A DNA stretch of 64,000 nucleotides from Lophius americanus (lineage: Eukaryota; Chordata; Actinopteri; Lophiiformes; Lophiidae): positions 6,895,001 to 6,959,000 of the forward strand of contig JBBDHG010000116.1 in assembly GCA_037951165.1 (NCBI GenBank). Direction: 5' to 3'. A program made the position numbers and the translations under genes. The notes under the pieces were generated by a model. That model ran no database searches and was not told where the DNA came from. It saw only the letters and a program-made list of their open reading frames with translations. Below, one piece after another: positions 46,895 through 59,969 of this stretch. Position 1 is the first letter of the stretch. Every line of letters begins with the position of its first letter.

Positions 46895-49640
46895 TGTCCG
46901 AACTTCAAAGTTTACCCTTACAACAAAGGTGAACTGGGTCAAATGAGAATATACACAAACATAGAAGTTATGTCGGCCTTTAGCAGCAACAACTTCGACC
47001 AAAACCTTCTGGTGAGAGGAGATCAGTCTCTGACGTCACCTGCTAATCCTTTGATGTCTTGCGTGGATCTTTTGTAACATGCAGGGATTTTGCTACAAGG
47101 TACACTTTTGTTCGGAGTATTCTCAATTTGCTGATAATGTTGTCTCTCATCTGTGGAGTCCAAGAACCTTAGAAACCGCTTTAGAACCTGTTGCACATTT
47201 TCATCAGCCTTCCTCATCTTTTATGGTATTTCTTTTGATTTTGGTATAGAGCTATCGGTGAGACCTGTTAGTTTACGTCATGCTCATGAAAACGGTTGAT
47301 TGAACTGATCATGTGATTGAACAGGACAGGTAGCCATCGGGCTGGAACCAGTCATAAATGCAGTTTGGGTTGAGTTTCTCAAGGATGGAAGCTCAGAATA
47401 GGATAACCATTTAAGTCGATTGTCTATTGTTAAATAGACTCAAAAACAGAAAAAAACCCTGAAGGGGGTCAATAGTTTTTCACGGCATTGTATCCAATAC
47501 AGATATCTTTCACATTTTACATCAAACAACCTGAGTAAAAACAAAATACGAGTTTTAGATGATAATGAAATCGTAGCAAGCACACTGGAGGGGGTTGAAC
47601 AAGAGGCACAGCTGGTGGGAATATAAGCTGTAAGTGGGTTTGTAAAAGCCAGAAAATATGATCATCCTGGGAGGGAAAAGACTTTTGTAGGACAACATAA
47701 ATATTTTTATAAAAAATGTCAAATATCTTTGAAGGTCCGTCCTTCTCGCTGAATAGCAGGTGAAAACCACCTGATGGTAACCCTCTAGTGGGCCGGGTAA
47801 ACACTGGGATGGAATGAAGGACTGATGGGTGCCTGGGGGTGTAGAATATTATCAATAAACATTATAATGATGTGACTGTCAAAGAAAATGCATTGATTGA
47901 TTCTTGCTCATTGTCCAATTCTTCTCACTCTGTGAGGTCATGTCACTGGTCAAAGCAATTATTGGGAAATGATGAAAAATGACATTCACCTTCTTTTTGC
48001 AACTCATTAAGGAAAAAATGACAACGTCTGTATAGAGGTAAGTTATCTCCTATCACCTATGGTGGTCAAAGTTAAATCAAACCAAATGCTTGCTGTTATT
48101 TAGTTTAGGCTTAAAATGGCCAAATTCAAGGAATTATAAAAGATTGGATGGTGTAGAGCAAATATTATTTCACTCTTACTTTTGAATCAAGGTTTCAATT
48201 AAAATGAGGTATGCAGGATGTGTTAAGCTAAGTGCAGCAAAAAGACTATCTCCTCAAGGCTGTTGTACTTTTATTATGAATTTTATTTCAAATATGAAAA
48301 CAAAGTCGCATTTGTGACAGCTTTAATAAAACAATGACAAGGCTCACTTTCAGAAAGCCACATTGCAACTGTGGTAGTAAATCATTTGTAAATGATGTAT
48401 ACAGCATTCTTTTTAAGATGACTTACATTTATGGTAAACAAAACTGATAGTAAATATTTAAAAAACAAAATAAGAAAATAATAAATAACATGATTAAAGT
48501 GTGATTTTGTAACCTGGCCCATGACATCTTCAGTTGTCTCTGTCTCTGTGGGCTTCTGAAAGAAAAGTTGGACAGGTTTGACAAATTATAATCAATAGCC
48601 AAAATGAAGAGAAACAACATAAATATAATTCTAATAAACCGCCTGTAGCAGCTGGACAAAGAGGACGGCTGTGGCTGGAGAGGTGAATACGGGTGACACT
48701 TTGAATGTTCGGGTAGTATAACGCATTTAGGATGATTAACGAGGGCAATGAGATCATACTTGATCTGAGCCAAAGAGTCATGCATTAGCTGGGACTGCAC
48801 GATTGTGGAAAAAATCGTAGTCACCAGTATTTTCATCAATGTTCAAGCACAATTAATCATGGATTTTTTTTTCCAATGTTAAATCCGAAATACTTTCCCT
48901 ACAACGGATGATGATCCAGTTTTCAGTTTTTGTTCCGACTGCGAAGCTATCCACGCTTGGTCTGTATCGAGGAAATGTTTGCATAGGCAGCACGATGCTG
49001 CAACAGCTGTGATTGACAGTTGATTTTGTTTGCAGCAGATGGTTGTATGGGGTGAACACTTTGAAGGTAAATATCATATAAATTTAATTGTGGGAGGCAA
49101 AGATTGTAATTGAGATTAAATGGTAATAAATTGTGCACACTGGATCTTTGTTAACACTTCATTGTTCTTTGCGACGTCTGTCACTATCTGGTAGGATTAG
49201 ATCAACCAGATAGTTAAGATATCTGGATAAGTCAGGTAGACACAAGCACAACTCCAAGAGATGGCTAAGATTGATCTGACTGTGCTCAGTGGGTGATCAC
49301 AGGTTTTTTCACTGTGATTTAATGGTCCCAAAACATGTCTTTTGAATAGATGGGGACAGAAAATAGAAAAAAGAGTCATAAGGACTCCGTCCCGCTAATA
49401 CAATGGAAATTCAAGTCTCTAGAAGTCCCGAGATCACAAACTGATTAGAAAACACGTTATTCTCAGACCCTTCCAACTACATGTTGGATACCGGCATTAG
49501 CACACAATCTGGACTAACACTAGCGCTGCAGCATAACCTGGTACTGTTACGGTATCTAACGTTTTCTTAACAGTTTTTCCCTTTTCCCAACCGGCATACA
49601 TAAAACCTGAGCTGCTACCTTCTCTACACGTCTTCTCTCT
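46895..49640. other. Region downstream of the 49.6-57.6 kb gene, no gene recognised
   Basis: Probably contains the 3' UTR of the minus-strand gene that stops at 49645, plus unidentified repeats (for example around 46930-47460 and 48790-49130). Open frames here, such as the one at 48429-48839, show no family features. Confidence 0.4.
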
Positions 49641-49644
49641 GCTG

Positions 49645-52600
49645 TCAGACTGTACCTGTCAGGATCCCGCTGTGTTGCTGGAGCTGGCTGGTGAAGAAGC
49701 GTTCCCGCTGGGACACCTGCTCATCCCAGGCCTCCAGTATTCTTTGTTTCTCCTTCAGGCGCATTGTTAGGGTGTCTGGGTGAGCCTCGTCAATGTGGGC
49801 CCTCACCCCCTCCAGGCTGTGACAGTACTGCTGCTCCCCGCACACCATGCACACTAGCAGCTGGTTGAGTGGATCATAGTCCATGAGGTAGCGGTTCCTC
49901 CACACAGACGTTGAGACAGAACCTTCGTCCCCATTACTGTTCTCGTAGTCGGGACACAGAAGCTCCGACTCGTCTGAAACGGCAGACAAAGTCTGGTAAT
50001 GGTTTTCTCATTCAAGTATGTTTTACATTTCTACATGTGATGGCGGTGTTGATAGTTCACCTTCTATCGGTGCTGTGTATGAATATGGAAATGATCCAGG
50101 CTCACCGTCCAGTGAGGTGCTGTAAGAAAAAAAGGAACATTCATAATTACATAAGATCTAAGTGTGAGCAGAACATGAGGAGAAAAGAAAGTCACCTCAT
50201 TTGATGTTCTGACTCCTGGTTGGAGCTCAGCCACGGACCAGAATCCTGTCGATAGAGAGAAAAAAATAGATGATGAATAAGTTCACGCTGTACTAAAGGC
50301 TGACCAACTCTGCTTCCTCTTACTCCGTACGACAACTAAGTTCATTTCATTCCAACCAATTGAGGAATGTAGTGACTGACCCAAGATCAGTGGAATGCTG
50401 TTTATACATATGATTAAAATCCATTATTCGTTTTTAATCATATCTTTTAACGCATACCTCTACCAGAACTCATAAAGTGATTTTTCTGGTACCAGGAGTA
50501 TGTTCCTGGCCCAGTTTGGTAGCATATAGTGACTTGATCTACCTGGATCTGCACACGCTTGACAAATTCATAGATACGAACAGCATAAATAGAAGTGATT
50601 GGTGAAGTGTTCATATATAGTTTTTTTCCTGTGCAATTGGATAAATTCCTAAAATGACCTATCTCATCATTTCCAAAGAGTGGTTTGGACCTACATGTAG
50701 GTCGTAGAAGACTTTGTCTGGGTCACCATAGATTTGCTGACCATCCTCCATAGTCTTCAGATTTACACATTGTTAATTCCGCCTTATTGCTTTGATTGGA
50801 TATTATTTCTATCTAATTCAATTTGCATGTTTTCAATAGCGATAATATCAATAAGTTGAGGCGGCAGTAGACTTTAATATTGATTCATACGCAAATTCAC
50901 CCTTCTCAGGATTACAGTACCCATCGTGAGTTGGGTCAAGACACCCAGATCCACTGAGTCTAAAGCAGATGTGTTGAACTACATCCTTCTCAACTGCAAT
51001 GTAAAGATAGCAGAAAGAGAAAAAACTCTGAATCTTACACCTTCAATCATGTATACTTTTGTTGGACTAGTTCTCCCACACACACGCGTGGATCTGATTT
51101 GTCCTGCTGAAGTATGAGCTACACTCAGTGCCGTTAGTGTAATCAGAAGCGTGGTCAGTCTACTCTCTGGGTTCTGCAGCACCAACATTTGAAAACCCTT
51201 GCTTCTTAGATGTTTACTCATTCATTTTGTTGCCTCTGGTCTGTGAGGTTTGAATTTGATCTTGTGTTACTCTGAAGATTTTGTGTTTTTGATTTTTTTT
51301 GTTCTCATCACACCTCTTGCCTTTCACATCTGATTTTCTTTATTCTGTTTCTTCTCTATCTGTTCGTTCTGTTTTCTGTCTGCAGATTCTGTTTTGTCAC
51401 ACACATACACTGATCTTCTACACCTCTTGAAGTTTTTGGACTTCCCATATCTTTACTGTTTAAATGTACAGACTGTTTCCTGGTTTTGACTCTTCTTCAT
51501 AGCTTTTGTTGGCTGGACTTTACCGTTATTAAAAACTCTTAATGTACCCATAGATGTGCAAATCTTACCTGTGTTTGTATTTCCTGGGTAGGAAGGATGG
51601 GCCTCCAGCTGTTGGAGGCTTTCCTTAAAGTTATTCCCTTTTCACGAATAGCCTTCCTGGCTCTTTGCTCCTTCTTTCTTATCCTCCAATACTCTCGTTT
51701 CCTCTTCACAAAATCTTCCTCAGACTCCCCAGGGATGGGCTTTGGTGGACCCAAAGTGCTTATAGGAGTGAGCTTGGAGGGATGTAATTGAGAACAAGGG
51801 AATTTTATTGGACTAAGGGTGAAATTTGGTTGCAGGTCGATGCTGGACAATGGGTTGCCTGGAGGTTCCAGAGAAGGTAAGCAGGGAGCCGAGTCTACAT
51901 TTGTGCTTCTAGATATCCACTTTTGTTTTGATATGTCCTGTTGTTGATTCGCTGAGGGTCCTCGATAATCAGACTCAGTCTGTGGAAGCCTAACATTCAT
52001 TCCGTTTAGTTGGTTTACGGATGAACAGGAGAGACCGGTGATGGGCAGTTGGACATCAGGTGTGTCAGGTGACTGTTCAGCTTTGCATGTCTTGGGGCTA
52101 ACGGCTTGGATTGTAGGGATACTTTTCACTGCAGTCAGAGACACAGTGCATGGCTTTGTCTGAAGAGCTTGTTTGGATGGACGATTTAAACCCCTAGCAG
52201 TTTTGATGTTAATGAGACCTGCAGCCTGAAAGACAACAACACAACATGATGAAAAATAATTGATCAAAGTTTTTCACAGAAATTCTAATAAAAAGAGCCA
52301 TCAAATAATATTTTTTCTAAACGGGTGCACATGTTTGCGCTTAGATTAAAGTAGGACAATCTCTAAAAGACTACCCGCTATTTTTGCTGTTCAAGTGTCG
52401 TATGCCAAACAGATGTTTGCAGTATAATGAATCAAGTTTCAGTTGGAAAGGGCCTTCGCCACACATACAAGCTCTGAAAGAGAAATTAGAGATTGGCATT
52501 AGTTGCCAAAGAGTAATCGCATAGGCACTGATAGCACCAACTGAAAACAAATCATTTAAATGGGTTACATGAAAGACGGTCTGTTAGAAGGCCTGCTATC

Positions 52601-55600
52601 ACACAAAACTGCATCAGAGGCTAAACCTGCAAACATCTACTTTTGTTACGTAACCGACTGGGAGCTTGGAATCACTTTTCACACAAAACCTTCTCGTGCA
52701 ACTCCCTAACACAAATGTATCCCAGGCCGCTTCATACACAGGAGCATAAGAGCTGATGATAAACCCAGCTTTCATTCACAAAGTCAGTCAGAAGAAATGT
52801 TGATGTGTATTAATACAAAACACCAATACGCAATATTCTGAATCAAGGGGTTGACCTGGGTATCCTGCAGACCTCAGACAACACAAATTGGCAGATGCCA
52901 TATAGCTTCATCTGATAGTATTTTCTTTTTCTTTCTTTTTATAAAAGGATGTTAAGCTGACGGCTTCCTTCTCAGGGCACGATCAGTGGCACTGTTTCAC
53001 TCAGTGTCAAAAAAACTGGGAAGCGGAGAAGAGGTGAAATCAAGAGATGGCAGCTCCAACACTGAAAATTTAACAAAGCTGAAAAGGTTGTTTATTATGA
53101 TGAAAACTACATCTGAAAATTCTCCCATGGATCTGGGAGAATATGACGTTATTATAAAAGATGTAATCCTGTCAGCAGTTCCTAAAATTCTTATGATACA
53201 ATAACCCTTCCAAGAGCTTATTCCATGATAGGACAGGCCGGTAGAATGAAAGGAGTCACAACACTAGATGCCACTAGACACATCATCAGTTGTGAACCTC
53301 GGCTTTATCAATGCAGGCCCACTGCAGGTGACCTGGGTCAGTGTCTCCTGGTTAGCATTTAGATGGTGATCATGAGGAGGCAGAACCAAGGTATGCCACC
53401 TTTTCTGAGGGACCTTTAACTAGTGAACTTTGAGTATCAACGTGAGACAAGAAGGGAAGAGACAGATGAAAAACAGACAAGGAGATGGGAGGGTGAGCAA
53501 TGGGAGGTGAGAGAGGGAGCAAGAGAAAGGGAGAGAGGGCGAGGGGGAGAGACGGGAGTGGTAGGAAAAAAGAGGTGAGAAACGAGGGAGGATGAGATGT
53601 GGAGAGTATCAAAGAAACGTGACTGAATGATCGTGGATCAACTTCAACATCATATTCTCTTTGAGTTATTCTCGGATTTTAAGGCAAATGTTTTGTTGCT
53701 GTTTACTCAAACAACTGTTGACATGAGAGTCCATTCCTTCTCAAGGTAAGGAAAACAGTTACGTGTCTTTAAAATAGCATCAACGACCCAATGGAAGGTG
53801 ACCTATTGTCACCGTACTCCAATCCCCTAATATGGTGATGGCTCAATGGATGGACTCCACAGTCCCCTTATATGGAACCCAATGTTTGCTTAAAACCACT
53901 AGCCAATCACGGCTCTTGTTATTGTACAGAAAAAAACAATATATATCCTCCTTCTTGTAATAATTTACAGCGCCAAAACAAGAGATAGGGACAGAGAGAG
54001 AGAAGTAGATAGAGAGGGGGTTAGGGACTGAACACTCCCCCCGCTGGATTACACTCCTTGGAGCTTAACTTCATTCCATCATCTGACCTAAATCAGCGAT
54101 TACCAATCAAATGTCCGCAAAACAGTGAAGCCAAGTAATTAAACAAAAAAAAGACTGGTTAGCATGTTGTTAACATTCAACACTACCATATTCTCCCCGT
54201 CTTAGCTGGCGTCAAATTCAGCTGTGAAGTCATGATAACAAAAACACAATATAGGGATTCTATAGGGGACGAGTCTGCACCATCCTCAAAGATGGAATCA
54301 GAATAAACTGGACTTTTTTGTAAGTTGCCTCTGATTCCACCTTCAAGGATTATCATCAACTGGCTGAAAGATCGTCATATCACCTGAGTGTTTTTCCTGG
54401 AAGGCCGGCTGTTGCATTCACCATGTCGTCCTGTTTGCCTGGCCCTTAACTTGGCCCTCTGCTTCCTCTTCATCACCTTCCAGTACTCCCTCTTCTTTTG
54501 GAGGCTTGTCAAACCACTGTGTTCCATTGCTGCACTGCCAAACCTTTTTGTTGATGGGAGGCTGCTGTGTGGATGTTTTTGTTCACAGTGTTGCTGCTGT
54601 TGTAGTGGATCCATGGGAAAGTGGTTCCGCTTTGGCAGCTCTGAGGAACAGGGGGTTCGATCACTCAGCCCCGGTGAAGATGGGCCATCAGTGTCTTCTA
54701 TGGGGCTTTGTGATGAGTGCTCACATGTGGGACGCAAGAAGACCTCATCGGAGGTGGACAGAGGGGCCGCAGTCTCAGTAAGTTGTGGTTCGCCCTTCAG
54801 ATGAGAGCTTGTTGAACATGCTTGCACCAAGGCATCAGTACCTGGCTGCCAGCTCTTTACCTCCAACGTCTGGGAAGAAACATTAGGAAGCAGCTCATTC
54901 TTTAAATGTTTCACATTTGTCTTTGTGTCTGTCTCCAAACCTTCTTCCACCGACTCTATTTTAATGTTAGCTTGCTGACTTTCAAACTCAGTCACTGCAC
55001 TAAGTGATTCCTCCAGGAGTTTCTTCATAGACGCCACAGCCAGCAAAGAAGTAGCTTGGCTGTCTACGTTCAGAGCCGAGTCCGACTCTGTGTGAGGCAC
55101 TGGAGGTGGTGGTGAAGTTGAGGGTTTGATATCTGGAGAGAGGGTTTGTGTAGCTTGAGAATGTAGTTCAGCTGCTGGTGTCGACTCAGATTCTTGTTTT
55201 ACCACACTCGAATGTGTCACAGCACCAACTCTGTTGTTGGGAGTGGACTGTGCCTTTTGTGTATGGCTCTTCAGCCTCCTTCCTGCTGGTGCAGAAGTTA
55301 CTGCTACTTGTGTCTGGGCTCTACTTCTCTGTAACGCCGCATTGGCCCTTGCGTGAAGCACACACTGCTTGAGTCGAGCAGCACGAGCTGCACGCTGCTC
55401 ACGTTTCTTTATCCTCCAGTACTCTCTCTTCTTTGCCATCCTCTCCTCCTCCGTCAAAGCTTGACCATAACAGAGGCTTGATGGTAAACTACTGGAGACT
55501 GACATTTTCTTGACACAGCCACTTAAGTTGGATCCTGCAGTTGATCCTTCAGAAATAGCGTTTTGTGTGGTCTGAGGATGAGAGAGTGTTAACTGACCCA

Positions 55601-57434
55601 CAGTTTGGTTTGCTGGTGAGCGTGAATTAGGAATAGTGCTTTCAGGTGTGCTTTCAAGTTGAGACATATGTCCGACCGGCAGTAGTCCTGGAGACTCGCT
55701 GCCAGAATGTTCATCCAGAGCGACATTGACCTGAGCTAAACAGGGTGGGGGCTGGTCTACACAAATGGGAAAAAGACACCTCTGTTTAGTATCAGGTTGA
55801 TGCCGAGGTTTTGTGATGTGGCTATAGTTAGAAAGTACATGGAGCTCTTCTTCAGTTTTAGGATCTGTTGGAACCTCAGGAATGTTAACGGTCACTGTCC
55901 CGTCCTCTTTGATGAATCCTCCAATATTCTCAAAAGCATAGGTAGGGGTGCTCCCTGCTGATTGTGTCAGCACTCTGGCTCTCCTCATCTCCTCTAGGAT
56001 GTTCTGGTAACGTTTCACTCTTCTCATCAGGGAGTCCCTCTCCTTTAGCCGTGCCTTCACCTCCATTGACAGCTTGGCTCGCTGCTCACGCTTTTTAATC
56101 CTCCAATACTCTCGCCGCCTTGATATCGTCTGCTCAGGTGTTTCGTTGGGGTCAAATCTGGGGACATTTCTAGTATCAAAGACTGAAACAAGCAATTGAG
56201 ATTTACATCTCATATTCCTTTGCTTCTTCTGAACGTGTCTATGTGTTTTATATTGAGCACTTCCCCAGGAAATATTAGAATAATATCCATAATTCTGATG
56301 CTTTCGCTGCGACTCCCTCACCTTATCATTTTCCTGCTTGATGGATATTAAGGTAGATGTTTTGGTGGTAGTTTTGACTCGAGGAGGACACTGCTTCTGA
56401 CCTGCTCTTCTCAAAAAAGACTGACATGGAAGATGCTGAGGAATCACATCACCCACAATCCTCGTTTTCTGTGCTGTTTGTCGCCGTGACATAACGTCTG
56501 CGCCCTGCATCCTGTCTCTAGATTTGGCCATCCTGGCAGCCAACTTTGATCGCTGCTCTCGTTTTTTGATCCGCCACTGCTCTCTGCGCTTAGCAGCTTT
56601 CTCCTCCTCCGATAACTGAGAGACTTGTATCTTGCCAGTACCTTTAGGCCTTTGCGAGATGACCAAGGCACGCTTTGTCCCACTTTGTGGTGGTGTGTTT
56701 AATGCTTTGCCCTCTGTTTCAAATGAAGCAGGGACACAAGGAGGAAACACAAAAATCGTATCTGTGGTTGCACTGGTGGATGAGAGTTTTTGGACTTGAG
56801 TCTTGTGTTGAGCTTTGGGAACCGATGTGTCCCGCATAGGCTTAGATGTTGTATTAATGGACCTGCCATTGGTGATTCCAGGCACTCTGACTGGAGGCAC
56901 TGAAGAACAGGTATTCACATGAGTTCTAGTGTATGCAGGCGAGACAACAGTTTTACTCACAGCACCCCTTGTTAGGCATTTCCCTGTGACTGGGTCACCC
57001 CCAGCAGCTTTTGCCGAGATGGAACACGGTGATGCTGCCAACTGAACCGAGACCTTGTTGAATTTCGCTGTCTCAAGCCACGTCTCCTTTTGGCCGTCAG
57101 TGACTTCCACTGAAGGGTCCCCCGCTGCATTTCTGCTGTGTGATGCTGGACTGACGTCGACTGTTTTGTATGACTCAGCATTACTCTGGGAAGGACAAGA
57201 GGAAGCAGCGGAGGAGCGCGATAACCTGGAATTCCCCACTGATGTTGGATGTGAAAGCTTTTTCTCTCCATTGTCATTTGTAGGGTTTCCTCTGCGCACG
57301 GAAAGACGGGCCCTTTGCTCTCGTTTCTTAAGTCTCCAGTATTCTCTCTTTTGGGCGAGGGTGGTATCATCATATTCTGAGGCTGGTCGGTAGTGGTGGG
57401 ACATTGAACCACCTTTACTTTTTGTAGTTGGCAT
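49645..57434 (-). CDS. Large STPR-like basic-repeat protein with C-terminal C2H2 finger, five coding exons
   Basis: Coding exons are 57434-54384, 52225-51569, 50245-50196, 50119-50106 and 49973-49645 (4101 nt, 1366 aa). All junctions are GT-AG and in frame. Six copies of a basic module of form K-R-E-Y-W-R-[IL]-K-K-R-E-Q-R-A occur at about residues 29, 280, 433, 663, 975 and 1190, each usually preceded by an acidic E-E/T-P-E-type stretch. The spacers are Ser/Thr/Pro-rich and look disordered. This resembles the STPR DNA-binding repeats of FMBP-1 and ZNF821, but dispersed. The C-terminus has C1299-x2-C-x14-H1317-x4-H1322 (VCMVCG to AHPD), similar to SPINDOC-type fingers, then a helical end. A nuclear, chromatin or DNA-binding role is inferred. 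The start at 57434 is supported by an in-frame stop ten codons upstream. I do not recognise a gene name. Confidence 0.82.
53440..53610 (+). repeat. Purine-rich tract
   Basis: About 150 nt composed almost wholly of A and G (GGGAGAGAGGG-type). It lies in intron 2 of the large minus-strand gene and is preceded by a piece like the 8275-type repeat. Confidence 0.6.
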
Positions 57435-57639
57435 GCTATCGCCAGCTTGGAAAGCCTTTTAGTTCTCATCCAACGGTACTGGTTCGCTCTCGCCACAGTT
57501 ATTTAATTCATCCTCTCAGTCCAGAACCTTCACCACAGATATTTCAAATGGTGTTCTTTTAGATGATACCACAGTGGCTTTTGTAGCTCTGCTGACCAGC
57601 GGCCACATCTCTCAGACATCACATCGGTATGCAGGTGTC
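57435..57639 (-). promoter_or_regulatory. 5' UTR of the large minus-strand gene, with upstream ORFs
   Basis: A strong acceptor (TCTCTGCTCCTCAG|GACACC) opens the exon at 57639. The 205-nt leader contains an ATG at 57619 (29-aa ORF ending at 57530) and an ATG at 57469 whose 165-codon frame overlaps the main start at 57434 and ends at 56972. The main ATG has A at -3. The 57469 ATG has T at -3 and is a weaker context. Confidence 0.5.
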
Positions 57640-57935
57640 CTGAGGAGCAGAGACAAATCTTAGTAGCATGCAATAACACTTCCATCACAACAGACAGTTG
57701 AGTTATCTGTGGCAAATATTTATGAAATAGGTTTGTTTTTTAAAACACAATATGGCCGCAAAAAGAAAATCCCAACCTATTCGGCAACTTTATTAGGTTA
57801 AAATATATTCACTTTCATTATCAACATTGCTCTGTCTATAAAATGCCAGCTATTTAAAAAAAATACTATGTAAGATTTAAAGAACTTCCCAAAAACATAT
57901 CATACTCATACTTTAACTACTATACTCTCTTCTAT

Positions 57936-59123
57936 ACACAATCATACTCTCAGGCATAAACATAATACTCTCTAATATACACAATCCTACTCTCATACAT
58001 AAACTATTATATTATACACAATCATACTCTCATACATAAACATAATACTCTCTTCTATACACGATCATACTCTAAGGCATAAACATAATACTCTCTTATA
58101 TACACAATCATACTCTCAGGCATAAACATAATACTCTCTAATATACACAATCATACTCTTAGGCATAAACATAATACTCTCTAATATACACAATCCTACT
58201 CTCATACATAAACTATTATATTATACACAATCATACTCTCAGGCATAAACATAATACTCTCTTATATACACAATCATACTCTCAGGCATAAACATAATAC
58301 TCTCTAATATACACAATCATACTCTTAGGCATAAACATAATACTCTCTAATATACACAATCATACTCTTAGGCATAAACATAATACTCTCTTATATACAC
58401 AATCATACTCTCATACATAAACTATTATATTATACACAATCATACTCTCATACATAAACTATTATATTATACACAATCAAACTCTCGTACATAAACTATT
58501 ATATTATACACAATCATACTCTCATACATAAACTATTATATTATACACGATCATACTCTCAGGCATAAACATAATACTCTCTTATATACACAATCATACT
58601 CTCAGGCATAAACATAATACTCTCTTATATACACAATCATACTCTCAGGCATAAACATAATACTCTCTTATATACACAATCATACTCTCAGGCATAAACA
58701 TAATACTCTCTAATATACACAATCATACTCTCATACATAAACTATTATATTATACACAATCATACTCTCGTACATAAACTATTATATTATACACAATCAT
58801 ACTCTCATACATAAACTATTATATTATACACAATCATACTCTCATACATAAACTATTATATTATACACAATCATACTCTCATACATAAACTATTATATTA
58901 TACACAATCATACTCTCGTACATAAACTATTATATTATACACAATCATACTCTCATACATAAACTATTATATTATACACAATCATACTCTCATACATAAA
59001 CTATTATATTATACACAATCATACTCTCATACATAAACTATCATATTATACACAATCATACTCTCGTACATAAACTATCATATTATACACAATCATACTC
59101 TCATACATAAACTATTATATTAT
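57936..59123. repeat. Minisatellite of 30 units, two unit types (37 and 43 bp)
   Basis: Units start ACACAATCATACTCTC. Type A (37 bp) continues ATACATAAAC then TATTATATTAT. Type B (43 bp) continues AGGCATAAAC then ATAATACTCTC-TTATAT. Reading left to right I count 17 A-type and 13 B-type units, which sums exactly to 1188 bp. B units dominate the left half, and the last 11 units are all A. Point variants (GTAC for ATAC, CCTAC, TCTTAGG) recur in several units. It lies in the presumed first intron of the large minus-strand gene. Confidence 0.97.
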
Positions 59124-59429
59124 ACACAATCATTACTAGCATGTTTGTAGTCTGATATTTTTCCACTCTCATCTACTTAACGGTGTAACCACAGACTTTT
59201 ATGTGGTGTATTCTTCTGGGACAGAGAATGACGCTGATGTGAGGTGCAGCAGTGTGAATGTTAAATTATAATACAGTAGTTACGAGTATAAACATGGCCT
59301 GTATGGCCTCTCGCACACAAAACGCAAACACGTGACCTCAAACCAGCTGTTTTATCACAAAACCTGGACACAATCCGAGAGAATGTAACGGAACTAAAAG
59401 GCTGCGGGAATTCAAAAAAACAAAAATCC

Positions 59430-59850
59430 CGTAGTTCGCCGTGAGCCGACATAAACACGCCGTGTGTGACTGTGGATCCAGGAAGCAGGAAGCAGAACGA
59501 CTGTCCCTTTAAAGCTGACCTTTTTTTCTTTATTGTCTGTCTATTTGATAGTAAATGCAGCGAAGCGACGCGGCGGAACCTAAATTAACTGTTCCAGCAG
59601 CCTGGCGGTAAAAGCAACGTCGCGGTGGTTCTTCGAACGAGGCTCCGAGCGGCACAATGGACCAGATCGTCCTGCTGTTGTCCACACCGAGCGCTCCGTG
59701 TCTGAGTGTGAGGGGAACACAAAACCCGCAGCTGGCTGCTCTAAAGCAGGGGCTCGTGGTTAAACGTGGGAGAAAATCCACAGCCGTTACCTTCAGTTGC
59801 AGCTAACGTCCCGGGACAGCGTCGGTGGACGGTTCTGGACAGGTATTATG
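59430..59850 (-). promoter_or_regulatory. CpG-rich promoter region of the large minus-strand gene
   Basis: Local G+C and CpG are much higher than in the flanks (for example GCGAAGCGACGCGGCGG near 59560-59576). A minus-strand donor, AACTGAAG|GTAACGG, ends a possible first exon at 59791 and matches the acceptor at 57639. A plus-strand transcript starting here cannot be excluded. Confidence 0.5.
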
Positions 59851-59934
59851 CAGGACACTGCAGCTACTTTCCGTCAGAAAGCACGAACACAGGCTCCCTG
59901 GCTACGCTGGAAAGTACCAGGATGTGAGACCTGG

Positions 59935-59937
59935 ATG

Positions 59938-59969
<32 letters not shown>
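59935..59969. repeat. (GT)n microsatellite
   Basis: About 16 GT units with one GC interruption near the start. Confidence 0.95.

Noticed and set aside
48429..48839. 136-codon minus-strand ORF with hydrophobic stretches
   Set aside because: AT-rich sequence gives Leu/Ile/Phe runs by chance. There is no family resemblance, splice context or conserved motif.
49140..49225. 10-bp inverted repeat ACTATCTGGT / ACCAGATAGT
   Set aside because: Arms this short with a 12-nt centre are expected by chance in a window of this size.
54388..54804. 138-codon plus-strand ORF
   Set aside because: It is a shadow of the large exon of the 1366-aa protein on the opposite strand.
57936..59123. Regular direct repeats that could suggest a CRISPR array
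   Set aside because: There are no unique spacers. The repeats are contiguous 37- and 43-bp units in a eukaryotic intron, which makes this a minisatellite.
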